Made by a program: the position numbers and the translations under genes
Notes under the pieces: generated by a model
Seen by the model: only the letters and a program-made list of their open reading frames with translations
Told to the model about the DNA's origin: nothing
Databases searched by the model: none
Assembly: GCA_963855995.1 (NCBI GenBank)
Contig: OY979717.1
Span: 36,537,497 to 36,601,496, forward strand
Source: Muricea muricata
Taxonomy: Eukaryota > Cnidaria > Anthozoa > Malacalcyonacea > Plexauridae
Direction: 5' to 3'
DNA: 64,000 bases
Shown here: positions 31,156 to 40,731 of the stretch, piece after piece
Numbering within the stretch: the first letter of the stretch is position 1
Layout: each line of letters begins with the position of its first letter

Positions 31156-32243
31156 GGAGAGTTATGAAGTGGAGAGTTATCTCGGAAAGTTATGATTTTG
31201 GAGAGTTATGTTCGAACCACGCCCACTTTTTTAAAACAGCCAAACCCAATTTCTTAACTCTCCTGATGTTTACCTGAATTAACATGAGAGAGTTATGTTT
31301 TTACATAACTCTCTCTCATCAACATTATGAAGATGTTAGAGAGTTATCATTTTTATAACTCTCTGTGCTCACGATTGAGGAAATGAAGAGAGTTATTACT
31401 GATTGGTTGAGAGGAGTACAATTATTTCATTAATTGCAATGCATTTCACTGCAGTACAATTAATGATTTTTCCAAAACGACGAAATGGTGAGAAAGTCGA
31501 ATGGCCGAGTTTGAAAATTTTGCCAATTACCTACAATACTAACACTTTACAGTAACAGTTGACAGCAGAAAACTTTAGCTAGGAGTACGGGTAAATAAAC
31601 AGATATTCGGTAGTTTTTATTATTGTTTTAACTTTCAGGAAAACTTTTAAACAAACAGGCCCCAAAAAACAATATCTAATGCGCCGAAAATGCAGATAAA
31701 GGCTAAATAAAACCTTTCAAATCCTTCAAAACCTGTTCAGACTTACCCAGCATCAATCACGTTTACATAATCATAAGCTAAAATCAGTGATAATCAGCGA
31801 TAATCATAAGCGAAGAAAGAAAGCCTTGGCGTTGGGTAATATACAGCAATAGCGAAGCCAGCCCAACAATTTGGTCATGCTATGCAAATTTATATCATTA
31901 TCTTTATTCATTTCCTTAGAAATTGATTCCTTATACGCTCTATAAATATAGAAAAATTTGCATTTACGTTACCAAATGTCAGGCTGGCTTCGCCACTGAT
32001 ATACCGAAAGTAATATAGTGATTAGAACGAATATATTGTAGTGTAGAGTTATGAAAAAATGATAACTCTCTGACATCTTCATAATGTTAACAAGAGAGAG
32101 TTACGTAGAAATATAACCCTCTTATGTTAGCTTAAGAAAACATCGGAAGAGTTAACAAATTGGGCGTGGTCGTTTGGAAAGGTGGGCGTGGTTGGGACAT
32201 AACTCTCCAAAATCATAACTCTCCATTTCATAACTCTCTCATT
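31156..32243. mobile_element. Inner foldback element made of GAGAGTTAT/ATAACTCTC repeats
   Basis: Arms of ~200 bp (about 31156-31372 and 32042-32243) are inverted copies. Both contain repeated GAGAGTTAT, the paired GACCACGCCCA motif and ACATTATGAAGATGT. I count roughly 20 copies of the AACTCTC core in the two arms. The interior (31380-32040) is unrelated to the arms and holds a smaller MITE. No coding. Confidence 0.85.
31835..31992. mobile_element. ~150-bp MITE nested inside the foldback element
   Basis: ATATACAGCAATAGCGAAGCCAGCC at the left is mirrored by GGCTGGCTTCGCCACTGATATACC at the right. This gives a third level of nesting (outer inverted repeats, AACTCTC arms, this MITE). Confidence 0.75.
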
Positions 32244-32620
32244 AGTCATACCCAAAAAAATAGTGCTATGTTTAGTTCAAATATTATATTAAAACCACAA
32301 CAACAACAACAAAAACAATCAAAGCATATCACAACTATTTTACATGTAAGTTATTAACATACAGTGTCAAATAAACATATTTTAGAATGAAAATGTATTG
32401 AGTTTTATAGTGTAAACGTTTTATGTGTGTGTGTAACTAAACAGAACTTTGGCATTCAATCACCTGATGATAGAGGGGAGGGTCATGGTGTTTCATGCTA
32501 GGCCCAAGGGGAGGGTAAGGAAATTTTGTTCCTATTGCTTAGATGGGTCACCTCATTTCCAACCTTAAGTTCAATATTTCCACCCCCTCCCCCCCCCTGT
32601 TAATTTCTGACAAGTCCTTT

Positions 32621-33459
32621 AACTATTCCGTGCATGCACTGAAGTTTCAAAAAATCCGGAAAGCACAGCAACATCGGAACGAGAAAAGACCAGGGGGAAA
32701 ACTTATGTTAAAGGCACCAAAAGAATTTACATATGATACAATCCTTGATCGGGTACTTAGCAAGGGTATTTAGGGGATCAGTTGCATTCTTCATGAGTTA
32801 AATTCTTTAATCATCACATTCTTGGCATTGCATTGCTGATTACATCAGGGTTCAATTTACAGTGCCACAGCGGGTTTCATTATCACTAACTAAGACACCT
32901 TGAAAACTAACTGTTGAAAAACGAAGCGAAAAGAACTCAGTCTCTGCTTTCAGTGTCTCGTATAATATCCTTTATTCTTGAAAGGCACTTTTGCCCCCCC
33001 CCCCGGCCCTTCAAACAAAAGGCAAGAAAAACAGCTGTTCGGGCACCTTTGGGAAAGCATAAACTAGGACCTTCTTGTTTTGAAGTTTGTCGCTCTACTT
33101 TTTGGAACGCAGATTGTTCCCCAGTCTTAGTCATACTTTTCCCGGTTGGTAGGCTACTTTCACTACTCCTGTCCAATCCAGCCAGGATTTCTTTTTTTTT
33201 GGCGGGGGGGGGGGGGAGAAAACTTAGGTGGCCTACCTGCTTCAGTATTAGATTCAATATTAGATTGGTAAACTTTCCTGAGTGATTAATGAAACTTTTC
33301 TCCATGAAGGAATACAGTAGGTAACTATATAATATTATGTGCCTTTCCTAAATCAGATAGGCATAGACGTAAAAGATGTCATCTGCACATGCACTGAAGA
33401 TCGAGTTTGTCATAACCTAGATGTATTATGCATGAAGTACCGAAAGTAATGGTAATTAC
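32621..33459. other. Unassigned; possible exon fragment on the minus strand
   Basis: The region between the foldback element and the zinc-finger exon. A minus-strand frame near 33170-33040 (SSESSLPTGKSMTKTGEQSA) has exon-like composition, but its donor would be GTCC and it is open on the other strand too. A plus-strand frame at about 32650-32770 (KAPKEFTYDTILDRVL) is likewise unsupported. C- and G-homopolymers occur at 32995 and 33200. Confidence 0.3.
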
Positions 33460-33574
33460 CCGTATTGTGACATTTAGAGCAAGTCACTTGCTGTCCATAC
33501 CCATCTTCTCCCACGCCAAATCCACAACTTAAATGCACTGAAAGCCAACATCGGTTGCATTTATCAATTATGTG
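33460..33574 (-). CDS. Exon with a Cys/His zinc-binding module, unidentified gene
   Basis: The minus-strand frame HIIDKCNRCWLSVHLSCGFG, then EDGYGQQVTCSKCHN, has spacing CxxC...H..C...CxxCH. This is like the Cys-rich module seen in some invertebrate transposon-associated and SCAN/PHD-like proteins (family recollection, not a search). Acceptor at TTTCCGGAG and donor ACGG/GTAATT give a 115-bp exon in phase 0, out phase 1. The next identified exon (30546) starts in phase 0, so at least one exon between them is missing from this list. Confidence 0.55.
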
Positions 33575-33600
33575 CTCCGGAAATATCACCAAAACAAACA

Positions 33601-34140
33601 TGGCAATGGTCCTCAGTTACATGTATTTCTATAAAAGTAAATTTAAAATCTATCACATATTTATGGCGATTGTCTAATACTATCTTATGTTTATAATATC
33701 CAGTTGCCATGCAGTTTCTATAAGCCCTATATGTGTGTTAAATTTGAGGGTTTCTTTCACTTGTGCATTATCATTAAAAATAAGTTAGAACTCTTGTATA
33801 ATTTCTCCATGTTGACATCAAGACCTAGTTGATCTTGTGAGATGAAAATATAAAACTGGGGCATAGCTCAAAAATCTCTTTGTGACCTGCTGGGCTCAGG
33901 CCGTCAATTCCTGCCTCAAATGGCTGTGTGTATTAATGATTTGATAATCTGTTCAGCTTTGGTAAAATACAGCATTAAAATTTAATAAGGGTTCATACAA
34001 CATTTGAGTTCCTCTTTCCTAAAAAATTCCTATGTATGAGTTCATGACTGTTTAACAAAATTTTTCTGCATTTTATTGTGGTTTAATAATACCCCGTGAC
34101 TATTTGCCCGGCAGCCGGTCACGTTTCAAAATGTACTAAA
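33601..34140. other. No feature seen
   Basis: AT-rich sequence without coding, palindromes or terminal repeats that I could detect. It could contain the promoter or upstream exons of the minus-strand gene. Confidence 0.4.
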
Positions 34141-34185
34141 TGACCGGCAGTTCGCTTTTTACCTAAAACCATTTTTAAAATTGTT

Positions 34186-34222
34186 CCCTAACCCCAACCC
34201 TAACACTAACCCTAACCCTAAC
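34186..34222. repeat. Interstitial telomere-like tract, (CCCTAA)n
   Basis: About six imperfect CCCTAA/CCCCAA/CACTAA units. They match the canonical metazoan TTAGGG telomere repeat on the minus strand. The tract is short and degenerate, so it is an interstitial site, not a chromosome end. Confidence 0.85.
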
Positions 34223-34280
34223 AAATCAACAAAATGGGAAGTATCCGAGAAAAAAATTAAAAAGTTTTAAGTATCCAAAA

Positions 34281-34346
34281 GCAGAATCGAACCCACGTTG
34301 TACGTCGGAGAAGGCTTGCACCTAACCTTCTAAGCTAACGCAGGCT
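34281..34346 (-). ncRNA. tRNA-like sequence (Pol III A and B boxes), probable SINE head
   Basis: On the minus strand GCCTGCGTTAGCTTAGAAGG resembles a tRNA 5' part with A box, and GGGTTCGATTC is a canonical B box with correct spacing. The acceptor stem does not pair well and the anticodon arm is unclear, so a tRNA-derived SINE or tRNA pseudogene is more likely than a working tRNA. It lies next to the telomere-like tract. Confidence 0.45.
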
Positions 34347-34660
34347 TCGCTAAAATTCTACTCAAAACAAAGATGGCGTCCGACTGAAGGATCGATAGAG
34401 AGATAAGAATAAAAATATAAAATAATACAAGGAAAATACCACAAAGAAATTTGCAGCTATTAAAAGATAAGTTATTTTTGGTTTGTTTTTGTAATTTCTG
34501 CCAGTTTAGCGTATTTTAAACAATAATTTTGAATTCATTTTGAAATGTACTCGAAGTATAAATAATTTGAAAATATAATCTGGTTTTTGGCTTTTTGCTC
34601 TAGATAAAGGCACAAATAATAATAATAATACACTTTCGAACCAAAGAGGATCAACTTCAG

Positions 34661-35533
34661 GCAAACGTTTGCAAGTGCATTGCCTTACGGTCTTGCTTCA
34701 AACTGAAAGATGATAACTCATTTACGTTAGTTTCAACACAAACCAAAATACACAAATTAACTCTTCCACTCCCGAGCTCACTAGCATGCTAATGTCCGAG
34801 CCTTGTGACCTCGGATGGGCGGTTAGAAGGTGGAAAGAAATATTATGTACTCACTTGAGCTCAAAACGACGGAGTTGAAACATCGCTTCGGTTGCGTTGA
34901 TATGGCATCACAATGTAAACACCTTGTTCTCATCTTACATACGCCGGATTATCACTTTCTTGAATCAGTTTAAATACAGCAGCGTGTACAAGCATACTGC
35001 CTGTCAAGCCTAGCGTCCTTTGTATATATTCAGATCACGCAGTGAGTTCATGTGTGAACTCTCAAGATCTGAAATAGATATGCTAACATGGTCTGTTTGT
35101 ATATTTCTCATTCACGTCTAGCCTTCACAAGTAACCTTAGCTGACAATAAGATCATGTCGCCTTGAGAGTTCACACATAAACTCACTGCGTGATCTGAAT
35201 ATATACAAAGGACGCTAGGCTTGACAGGCAGTATGCTTGTACACGCTGCTGTATTTAAACTGATTCAAGAAAGTGATAATCCGGCGTATGTAAGATGAGA
35301 ACAAGCGATGTTTCAACTCCGTCGTTTTGAGCTCAAGTGAGTACATAATTATATTTCTTTCCACCTTCTAACCGCCCATCCGAGGTCACAAGGCTCGGAC
35401 ATTAGCATGCTAGTGAGCTCGGGAGTGGAAGGATTAATTTGTGTATTTTGGTTTGTGTTGAAACTAACGTAAATGAGTTATCATCTTTCAGTTTGAAGCA
35501 AGACCGTAAGGCAATGCACTTGCAAACGTTTGC
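34661..35533. repeat. Long inverted repeat with ~380-410-bp arms
   Basis: The left arm 34661-35073 and right arm about 35162-35533 are near-identical inverted copies (GCAAACGTTTGCAAGTGCATTGCC at the outer ends). They are separated by an ~88-bp loop. The right arm lacks ~38 bp present in the left (around 34890-34930), with CTT at both deletion edges. Transcription from either side would give a long hairpin RNA. No coding in the arms. Confidence 0.9.
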
Positions 35534-35572
35534 ATAAAGGCACAAGTACGTGATACATAGGTTATCACATCC

Positions 35573-35701
35573 GAGACTCGGTAATATCAGTTTTATCGCT
35601 CTCGTTACGATACCATATTTTGTTCCTCGTTCACTGCGCTCACTCGTGACAAAATATGATATCGTGTCTCGAGCGATAAAACTGATATCACCTCGCCTCT
35701 C
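35573..35701. repeat. 129-bp palindrome
   Basis: GAGACTCGGTAATATCAGTTTTATCGCTC is mirrored by GAGCGATAAAACTGATATCACC..., with a central hairpin TCACTGCGCTCACTCGTGA. It is a foldback element lying directly right of the long inverted repeat. Confidence 0.85.
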
Positions 35702-35706
35702 ATATG

Positions 35707-35843
35707 TTAACACCTTCGTTCACCATACTTACCCGTTTGGATGGTGAGGTGTTATCTCAGGAGACCGAGGGGTGGCCTGGGGCGATTGCTGTTACTTGGA
35801 CTCAGGTTAAGATCCATGCCAGTGGTATCTTAGGCTGACCACC
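35707..35843. repeat. 137-bp direct repeat, copy 1
   Basis: From TAACACCTTCGTTCACCATAC to TCTTAGGCTGACCACC. It recurs at 36111-36246 with only two or three differences. It is GC-richer than its surroundings (GAGGGGTGGCCTGGGGCG). I cannot assign it to a known RNA (see rejected items). On the minus strand it contains a perfect splice-donor-like GGGTAAGTATGG. Confidence 0.85.
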
Positions 35844-36110
35844 CCTTCAACGGACTAACACCTTCACACCAATTAACATAATTGGTGGAAATTTAAAGAC
35901 AACACGCGAAAAGGAGAAAAAGAAAATCAAACTACAATTTTAGAAAAAAGAAAAAGCAAGCTTTCTAACACGCTTGTTCGCCACGTTCCGATACTGATGC
36001 CAGGCCTTAAGCCACTCTCATATTACTTGCCTCTCTCGGTCACGTGACCCTGTTGACGTATCGAGGTCTGGTTACCTAGCTGTTAACCTTGGTTATTACA
36101 TAACCTCATT

Positions 36111-36246
36111 TAACACCTTCGTTCACCATACTTACCCGTTTGGATGGTGAGGTGTTAGCTCAGGTGACCGAGGGGTGGCCTGGGGCGATTGCTGTTACTT
36201 GGACTCAGGTTAAGATCCATGCCAGTGGTATCTTAGGCTGACCACC
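36111..36246. repeat. 136-bp direct repeat, copy 2
   Basis: Near-identical to 35707-35843, 404 bp downstream in the same orientation. The intervening ~270 bp is unrelated single-copy-looking sequence. Confidence 0.85.
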
Positions 36247-36339
36247 AAGGGTGATTACAACGTATCACCCCTCCAAAGGACAGCCAAACATGACCAATTT
36301 TCGTACCGTATATAAAGCGACTCGTAACCTTCACTCCAT

Positions 36340-37370
36340 CCAATTCATGTAAATTTTCGTACATAGCGAGTTATAAACACAGTGGCAATATGCGACTATT
36401 TAACATTTCGTTTCATAGCGACTTGAAACCGTTCGCGTTATCCGACTAAAATAAATTGTGTACGATAGCGAGTTATAACACATTGACGATATCCGACTAT
36501 GGTAAATTTCGTACCATAGCGAGTTAGAACACATTGGCGATATTCGACTACGGTAAATTTCGTACTATAGCGAGTTGGAACACAATTGGCGATATCCGAC
36601 TATGGTAAATTTTGTACCATAGCGAGTTAGGACACATTGGCAATGTCCGATTATGGTAAGTCTCGTACCATAGCGAGTTAGAACACCTTGGCGATATCCG
36701 ACTATGATAAATTTCGTACCATAGCGAGTTAGAATTGGCGATATCCGACTATGATAAGTTTCGTACCATAGCGAGTTAAAACACATTGGCGATATCCAAC
36801 TATTTATGGTAAATTTCGTACTATAGCGAGTTAGACCACATTGCCGAAGTCCGACTATGATAAATTTCGTACCATAGCGAGCTATAACACATTGGCGATA
36901 TCCGACTATGGTCAATTTTGTACCATAGCGAGTTAGAACACATTGGCAAAATCCGACTAAGGTAAATTTCGTACCCAGCGAGTTAGAACACACTGGCGAA
37001 ATCCGACTATGATCAATTTCGTACCATAACGAGTTAGAACACATTGACGATATCCTACTATTAATGGTAAATTTCGTACTATAGCGAGTTATACCACATT
37101 GGCGGAGTCCGACTATCATAAATTTTCGTACGATAGCGAGTTATAACACATTGGCGATATCCGACTATGGTAAATTTCATACCATAGCGAGTTAGAACAC
37201 ATTGGCGAAATCCGACTATGATAAATCTCGTACCATAGCAAGTTAGAACACATTGGCGACATCCGACTATGGTAAATTTTCGTACCATAGCGAGTTAGAA
37301 CACATTGGCGATATCCGACTATGGTAAATTTCGTATATACCATGGCGAATTGTAGAAACCTTAGTAATAT
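36340..37370. repeat. 51-bp minisatellite, about 20 units
   Basis: Units of 51-54 bp built on ATAGCGAGTTAGAACACATT, then GGCGATATCCGACTATGGTAAATTTCGTACC. Because 51 is a multiple of three, minus-strand frames stay open across many units and show a 17-residue periodicity (ORFs at 36565-37343 in three frames). Openness in several frames at once shows this is a repeat effect, not a gene. Units at both edges are more diverged. Confidence 0.93.
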
Positions 37371-37775
37371 CTGACTGAGAGAAATTTTTGTACGATATCA
37401 ACAAGCTTTAAACAGAAACGTATTACCAATATCTGACTCTGGCAAATTTCGTACCCACAGTGAATTTTGGGCGACAAGCGTTACAGAACTGTGTGGTTAA
37501 GTTATTGGTAACCATAGCCGCTTGCTGGCCGAGGTCAAGAATAAGATATACCCCCCACACCAGTAAGACAAATCAAAGCAAACACAAACTTGTAATTTGT
37601 CATGTAACCCCGCGTTTAACTCTAAGTTTGCAAAAAGTATTACCCGGCTAACAGGTAAATTTGGCAACGATAACCACTGATCATTTTTATTCTAACTAAT
37701 TGTCCCCCACCAAGCGAGCTGCGACACCGTCAATTAATGTAACCGGTGTCCGTATATACATTTGATACGCATCAC
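37371..37775. other. Spacer before the second DIRS-like element
   Basis: Tail of the minisatellite, then about 300 bp with no coding. A short ORF at 37460-37651 is unsupported. Confidence 0.5.
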
Positions 37776-38712
37776 TCAACCATTGAATAAATATTGAACT
37801 ATAATTATTGAATGAATAATTATTGAATAATAATTATAATAATTATGAACAATATTTATTAAATGATCTGGAACTCCCATCGAAGCAGCGGTCGTAGCTG
37901 CCCCATTCCGAAAGCTATGTCCCGAATAGTTCCCTTCGAGGCCAAAGCGAGCCGTTGCATCACGAACCCAAGCGACTAACTGACTGCGAGTTAATGGTTC
38001 TCCGTTCTCATGCACGAACAACGCACCTGGATTACCTCCGGAATCGAAGGTAATTCATCATAGCTCGGACTGCACACACCCCTGTGTTAGCTGTACCAAT
38101 TCTGACGGTGTGACCAACCCGAAATTGATCTGTCTTAGAGGCTTTATAGCGGGGAAGCAGATGGATCTTTGCATCGTATTTGTCACTCTTGGTAAACTCG
38201 CCGGAGCGAAGAAAACCAAAGAATCCCGTGTAACAAGCCGCCCAAAACATTACATCCTGGTAGTTAAGGTGGTCGATGAGCGAATGTAGGCTGCGGAGTA
38301 CCGATGCCGTAATTGGACGACGAGGGCGACGTTCCAGACCCTGCGACCGCTTGATGCCGCGTAGCACCTGCTCCAGGCGGGGACGGTTTTTGAGTGGGTT
38401 GTCGAAAACATTTTCGACATGCAGAGACCGAACTCCCGACAAGAAGACTTTAATTGAACTTGCTTTTAGCGACCGTGATAACTCGGTGATGAAAAGAATT
38501 AATGTCCATTCAGAAGCTGGTAAAGGCGAGCCGCCCGACTTGACCTGACCACTCCAAAAACAGAACTCGAGAAAACGACGTTGGGCTGCGCTATAAGTGC
38601 GTCGAGTTGATTTTGCGAGACCATTGAACAACAGCGACATTGCCTGCTCGTTCAAATGTTGGATGTCAAGCGGGCTTGCAACTCCACCGGGATGATCTTG
38701 GGAAGTGGACAC
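37776..38712 (-). pseudogene. Tyrosine recombinase of the DIRS-like element, frameshifted and C-truncated
   Basis: The frame 38712-38032 (~226 codons) holds the SAM-like N-terminal part (STRRTYSAAQRRFLEFC) and the start of the catalytic domain with its first Arg (GFLRSGEF). The frame then shifts near 38032. The continuation to 37776 carries the GHSFRNGAATTAA box (HxxR). After GVPDHLI the sequence turns into AT-rich NYYNYYSIII-type residues, so the segment with the nucleophilic Tyr is gone. Its role in the family is strand exchange for integration of circular cDNA. It is inactive as it stands. Confidence 0.9.
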
Positions 38713-40220
38713 GCCCCAGGAACCAGACGGAAAAATTCCTGCAAGTTGAATCGAGACAGGGAGTCAGCTATCAGATTCTTCTTACCCGCAACGTGCGAGG
38801 CGTAAATGCGAAAGTCATTTTTTGCAGCCACCAGAAACAATTCGCGAACTAAATCCATGATGATGTCCTCCCTAGATGCGCCTGAATTAACGATTTGCAC
38901 TACGCTTTCATTATCGCAATAGAAGAGCACTCGTTTGTGACGCCAACAATGACCCCAAAGATGACATGCAATAACGATGGTATAGAGTTCCTTGTAAGCC
39001 ATACCAAGCTTTAATTGACTGGGTAACCAAGCGACCGAGAACCACTCATTGTTATAGCAACCACCGAAGCCTTTGTTGCCCGAAGCGTCGGTAGACAGTT
39101 CGAAATCAGGCACTGGAGCTAACTCGGGAAGATCAAAAAAGGAGACACCGTTCCAAGTTGGCAGGAGGTCCTGCCACCACTGTAGGTCGAGGCGAGCTTG
39201 TTTAGTCAGGCGAATGAATTTGTGGCGTGGTTTTGAGCCGCGAAGTAGATTGATAAGACGTTGTAAAAAGGTGCGACCTGGAGCAACGACCGCACAGGCG
39301 TGATTAAGCTTACCGACCAAAGACTCAAGTTCTTTGCGAGTACAAAATTTTTTACCTGTCCAACTGCCAATGAGTGTTTGTAATTCGGCCAGTTTATCGT
39401 TTGGTAATCGAGCCGTCATATAAATAGAATTAAGTTCAATGCCCAGGAACGTAATGCAAGTCGTTGGCCCTTCGCATTTTTCCGGTGCTAAGGAGATACC
39501 GATATCGAGCGAGGCTTGTTGTATAGCATTTAGCGAATTCGAGCAGACCATAGAATCGGCCGGTCCCAGCGTGAAAAAGTCATCAAGATAATGCAAGATG
39601 TTGGGCACATGATAATTGTGCCGTAAAGTCCATTCAAACAGATCCGCCAGTGAATCAAAAATTCCCGGTGCGCTTCGCAAACCAAAAGGTAACGCTAAGT
39701 CAACAAAGAATTTTTCCTGCCATTTCATACCTAACAGATATCGGTCATCCGGATGTATAGGGACGATGCGATACGCTTTTCGGATATCGACTTTGCTCAT
39801 GAAGGCCCCTTTGCCATTTTGTACAATTAAATTTATCGCGTCTCGTACTGTACTATAAACGACCGGAAATTCCTTTTTAAAAATTCCATCGTTCACACTA
39901 TGATCGGTTGGAAACGACAAGTCTAAAATTAAGCGCCAGGCATCCGGCTTACTCTTCTTTGGAATAACTCCAAAGCGGCTAACATGTAAATTTGGAAACG
40001 GTGGTGCCTCAAACGGACCTGCCACCCGGCGTGCGTCAATTTCATCTGCCAAATACTTGTCAATCACATTAGGATGAGCTATTGCCGAAGAACAATTAGT
40101 TTCGGCTGATTTGAGGTTAATTTTATCCGCGTGAAAACCCGTGCGAAAACCCGTGCGTAGACCATCAGTGACAAATTTAACTTTAGACCTGTCCGGATGA
40201 GCAGCTAATTGCATATCCAA
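38652..40220 (-). CDS. Reverse transcriptase-RNase H of the DIRS-like element (522 aa, open)
   Basis: The frame is continuous and recognisable. RT has FGVIPKK near residue 83, RLILDLSFP near 95, SKVDIRKAYR near 140, LPFGLRSAPGIF near 178, YLDD near 206 and FLGIEL near 250. RNase H starts at LSTDASGNKGFG near 370 and includes YCDNESVV near 425 and ADSLSR near 475. Catalytic Asp residues of both enzymes are present. The frame is open upstream of the first ATG to about 40290, where a stop follows, so the N-terminus and any Gag fusion are lost. It overlaps the recombinase start by 61 bp, as is usual for DIRS elements. It could encode an active RT if expressed, but the element lacks a working recombinase. 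Confidence 0.9.
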   Translation of the reverse strand: MDMQLAAHPDRSKVKFVTDGLRTGFRTGFHADKINLKSAETNCSSAIAHPNVIDKYLADEIDARRVAGPFEAPPFPNLHVSRFGVIPKKSKPDAWRLILDLSFPTDHSVNDGIFKKEFPVVYSTVRDAINLIVQNGKGAFMSKVDIRKAYRIVPIHPDDRYLLGMKWQEKFFVDLALPFGLRSAPGIFDSLADLFEWTLRHNYHVPNILHYLDDFFTLGPADSMVCSNSLNAIQQASLDIGISLAPEKCEGPTTCITFLGIELNSIYMTARLPNDKLAELQTLIGSWTGKKFCTRKELESLVGKLNHACAVVAPGRTFLQRLINLLRGSKPRHKFIRLTKQARLDLQWWQDLLPTWNGVSFFDLPELAPVPDFELSTDASGNKGFGGCYNNEWFSVAWLPSQLKLGMAYKELYTIVIACHLWGHCWRHKRVLFYCDNESVVQIVNSGASREDIIMDLVRELFLVAAKNDFRIYASHVAGKKNLIADSLSRFNLQEFFRLVPGACPLPKIIPVELQARLTSNI

Positions 40221-40425
40221 AACATCAACTTTAATAGGAAAATTGCTAACACAGCGGTGTTCAGGTGTTGTTGGTGACAGACATTAGACAAAACAATAAC
40301 CGGTGCAAAGTTCGTTACTATATTATAATGCGCCGATTGTTCACTTTGAATGTCGATAGCGCGCGTTGTGTTCACGTTCGGGAGAGCGATTTCTTTTTCC
40401 CGACTCGACGCGATTATGTTCGAGA

Positions 40426-40731
40426 TTATGTTCGGTGCGAGCCATTGCAATCGGGGTAGGAGCAGCTATGTCGGTATCTACAAAATTTGTAGGCACTGCT
40501 GCAGAATCCTTTATTCCAGGAGATACAGCATTGCTTCGCAGAGGGTTGCCCCCAGGCTTCGTTGCGAAAATTCCGTTGTGGGGATTGATTAGCCTTACTT
40601 TTACTTGAACTTAATCGATTAACGCTAATCAACGCTGTTATCTGTGGTTTAAAAATAGAGAAATTCTGTTGAAAAATTTTTTTAAAGATATGTTTTCCTT
40701 GTAAATAGTATACAGTGTAGGTATAATACAA
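40426..40731 (-). pseudogene. Gag-like zinc-finger remnant of the DIRS-like element
   Basis: About 100 codons ending CISWNKGFCSS, then FCRYRHSCSYPDCNGSH. This Cys/His pattern (CxxW...C...C.Y.H.C..C...H) is typical of DIRS-type Gag proteins. It lies directly upstream of the RT in the right orientation, but a frameshift/stop separates them. The first ~50 codons are AT-rich and probably not part of the protein. Confidence 0.65.

Larger units (their letters stand above)
30973..32620. mobile_element. Foldback element, outer inverted repeats (GGACTTGTCAGAAATTAACAGG)
   Basis: AGGGACTTGTCAGAAATTAACAG at 30975 is mirrored by CTGTTAATTTCTGACAAGTCCTTT at 32597-32620. Both continue inward into G- or C-homopolymer-rich tracts. 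The ~1.65-kb interior contains the AACTCTC foldback element. It lies inside what would be an intron of the minus-strand gene. Confidence 0.75.
37776..40731 (-). mobile_element. DIRS-like tyrosine-recombinase retroelement, partly decayed
   Basis: On the minus strand a Gag-like zinc-finger remnant (40731-40426), an open RT-RNase H frame (40220-38652) and a tyrosine recombinase frame (38712 downward, overlapping the RT end by 61 bp) follow in DIRS order. There is no DDE integrase and no LTR pair. The recombinase is frameshifted and lacks its C-terminal Tyr region, and the Gag is fragmentary. The inverted terminal and internal complementary regions of DIRS were not found. Confidence 0.87.

Noticed and set aside
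35707..36246. U1 snRNA or 5S rRNA gene pair
   Set aside because: The repeat contains ATACTTACC (as at the U1 5' end) and GGAGACCG/CCTGGG-like words. But the U1 70K and U1A loop sequences and the 5S internal control region are absent. A 9-mer match is expected by chance in this window.
36565..37343. Minus-strand ORFs of up to 184 codons with 17-residue repeats
   Set aside because: They are open in several frames at once because the 51-bp minisatellite has few stops. There is no start or splice context.
36340..37370. CRISPR array
   Set aside because: Units are continuous tandem copies with no unique spacers, and the genome is eukaryotic.
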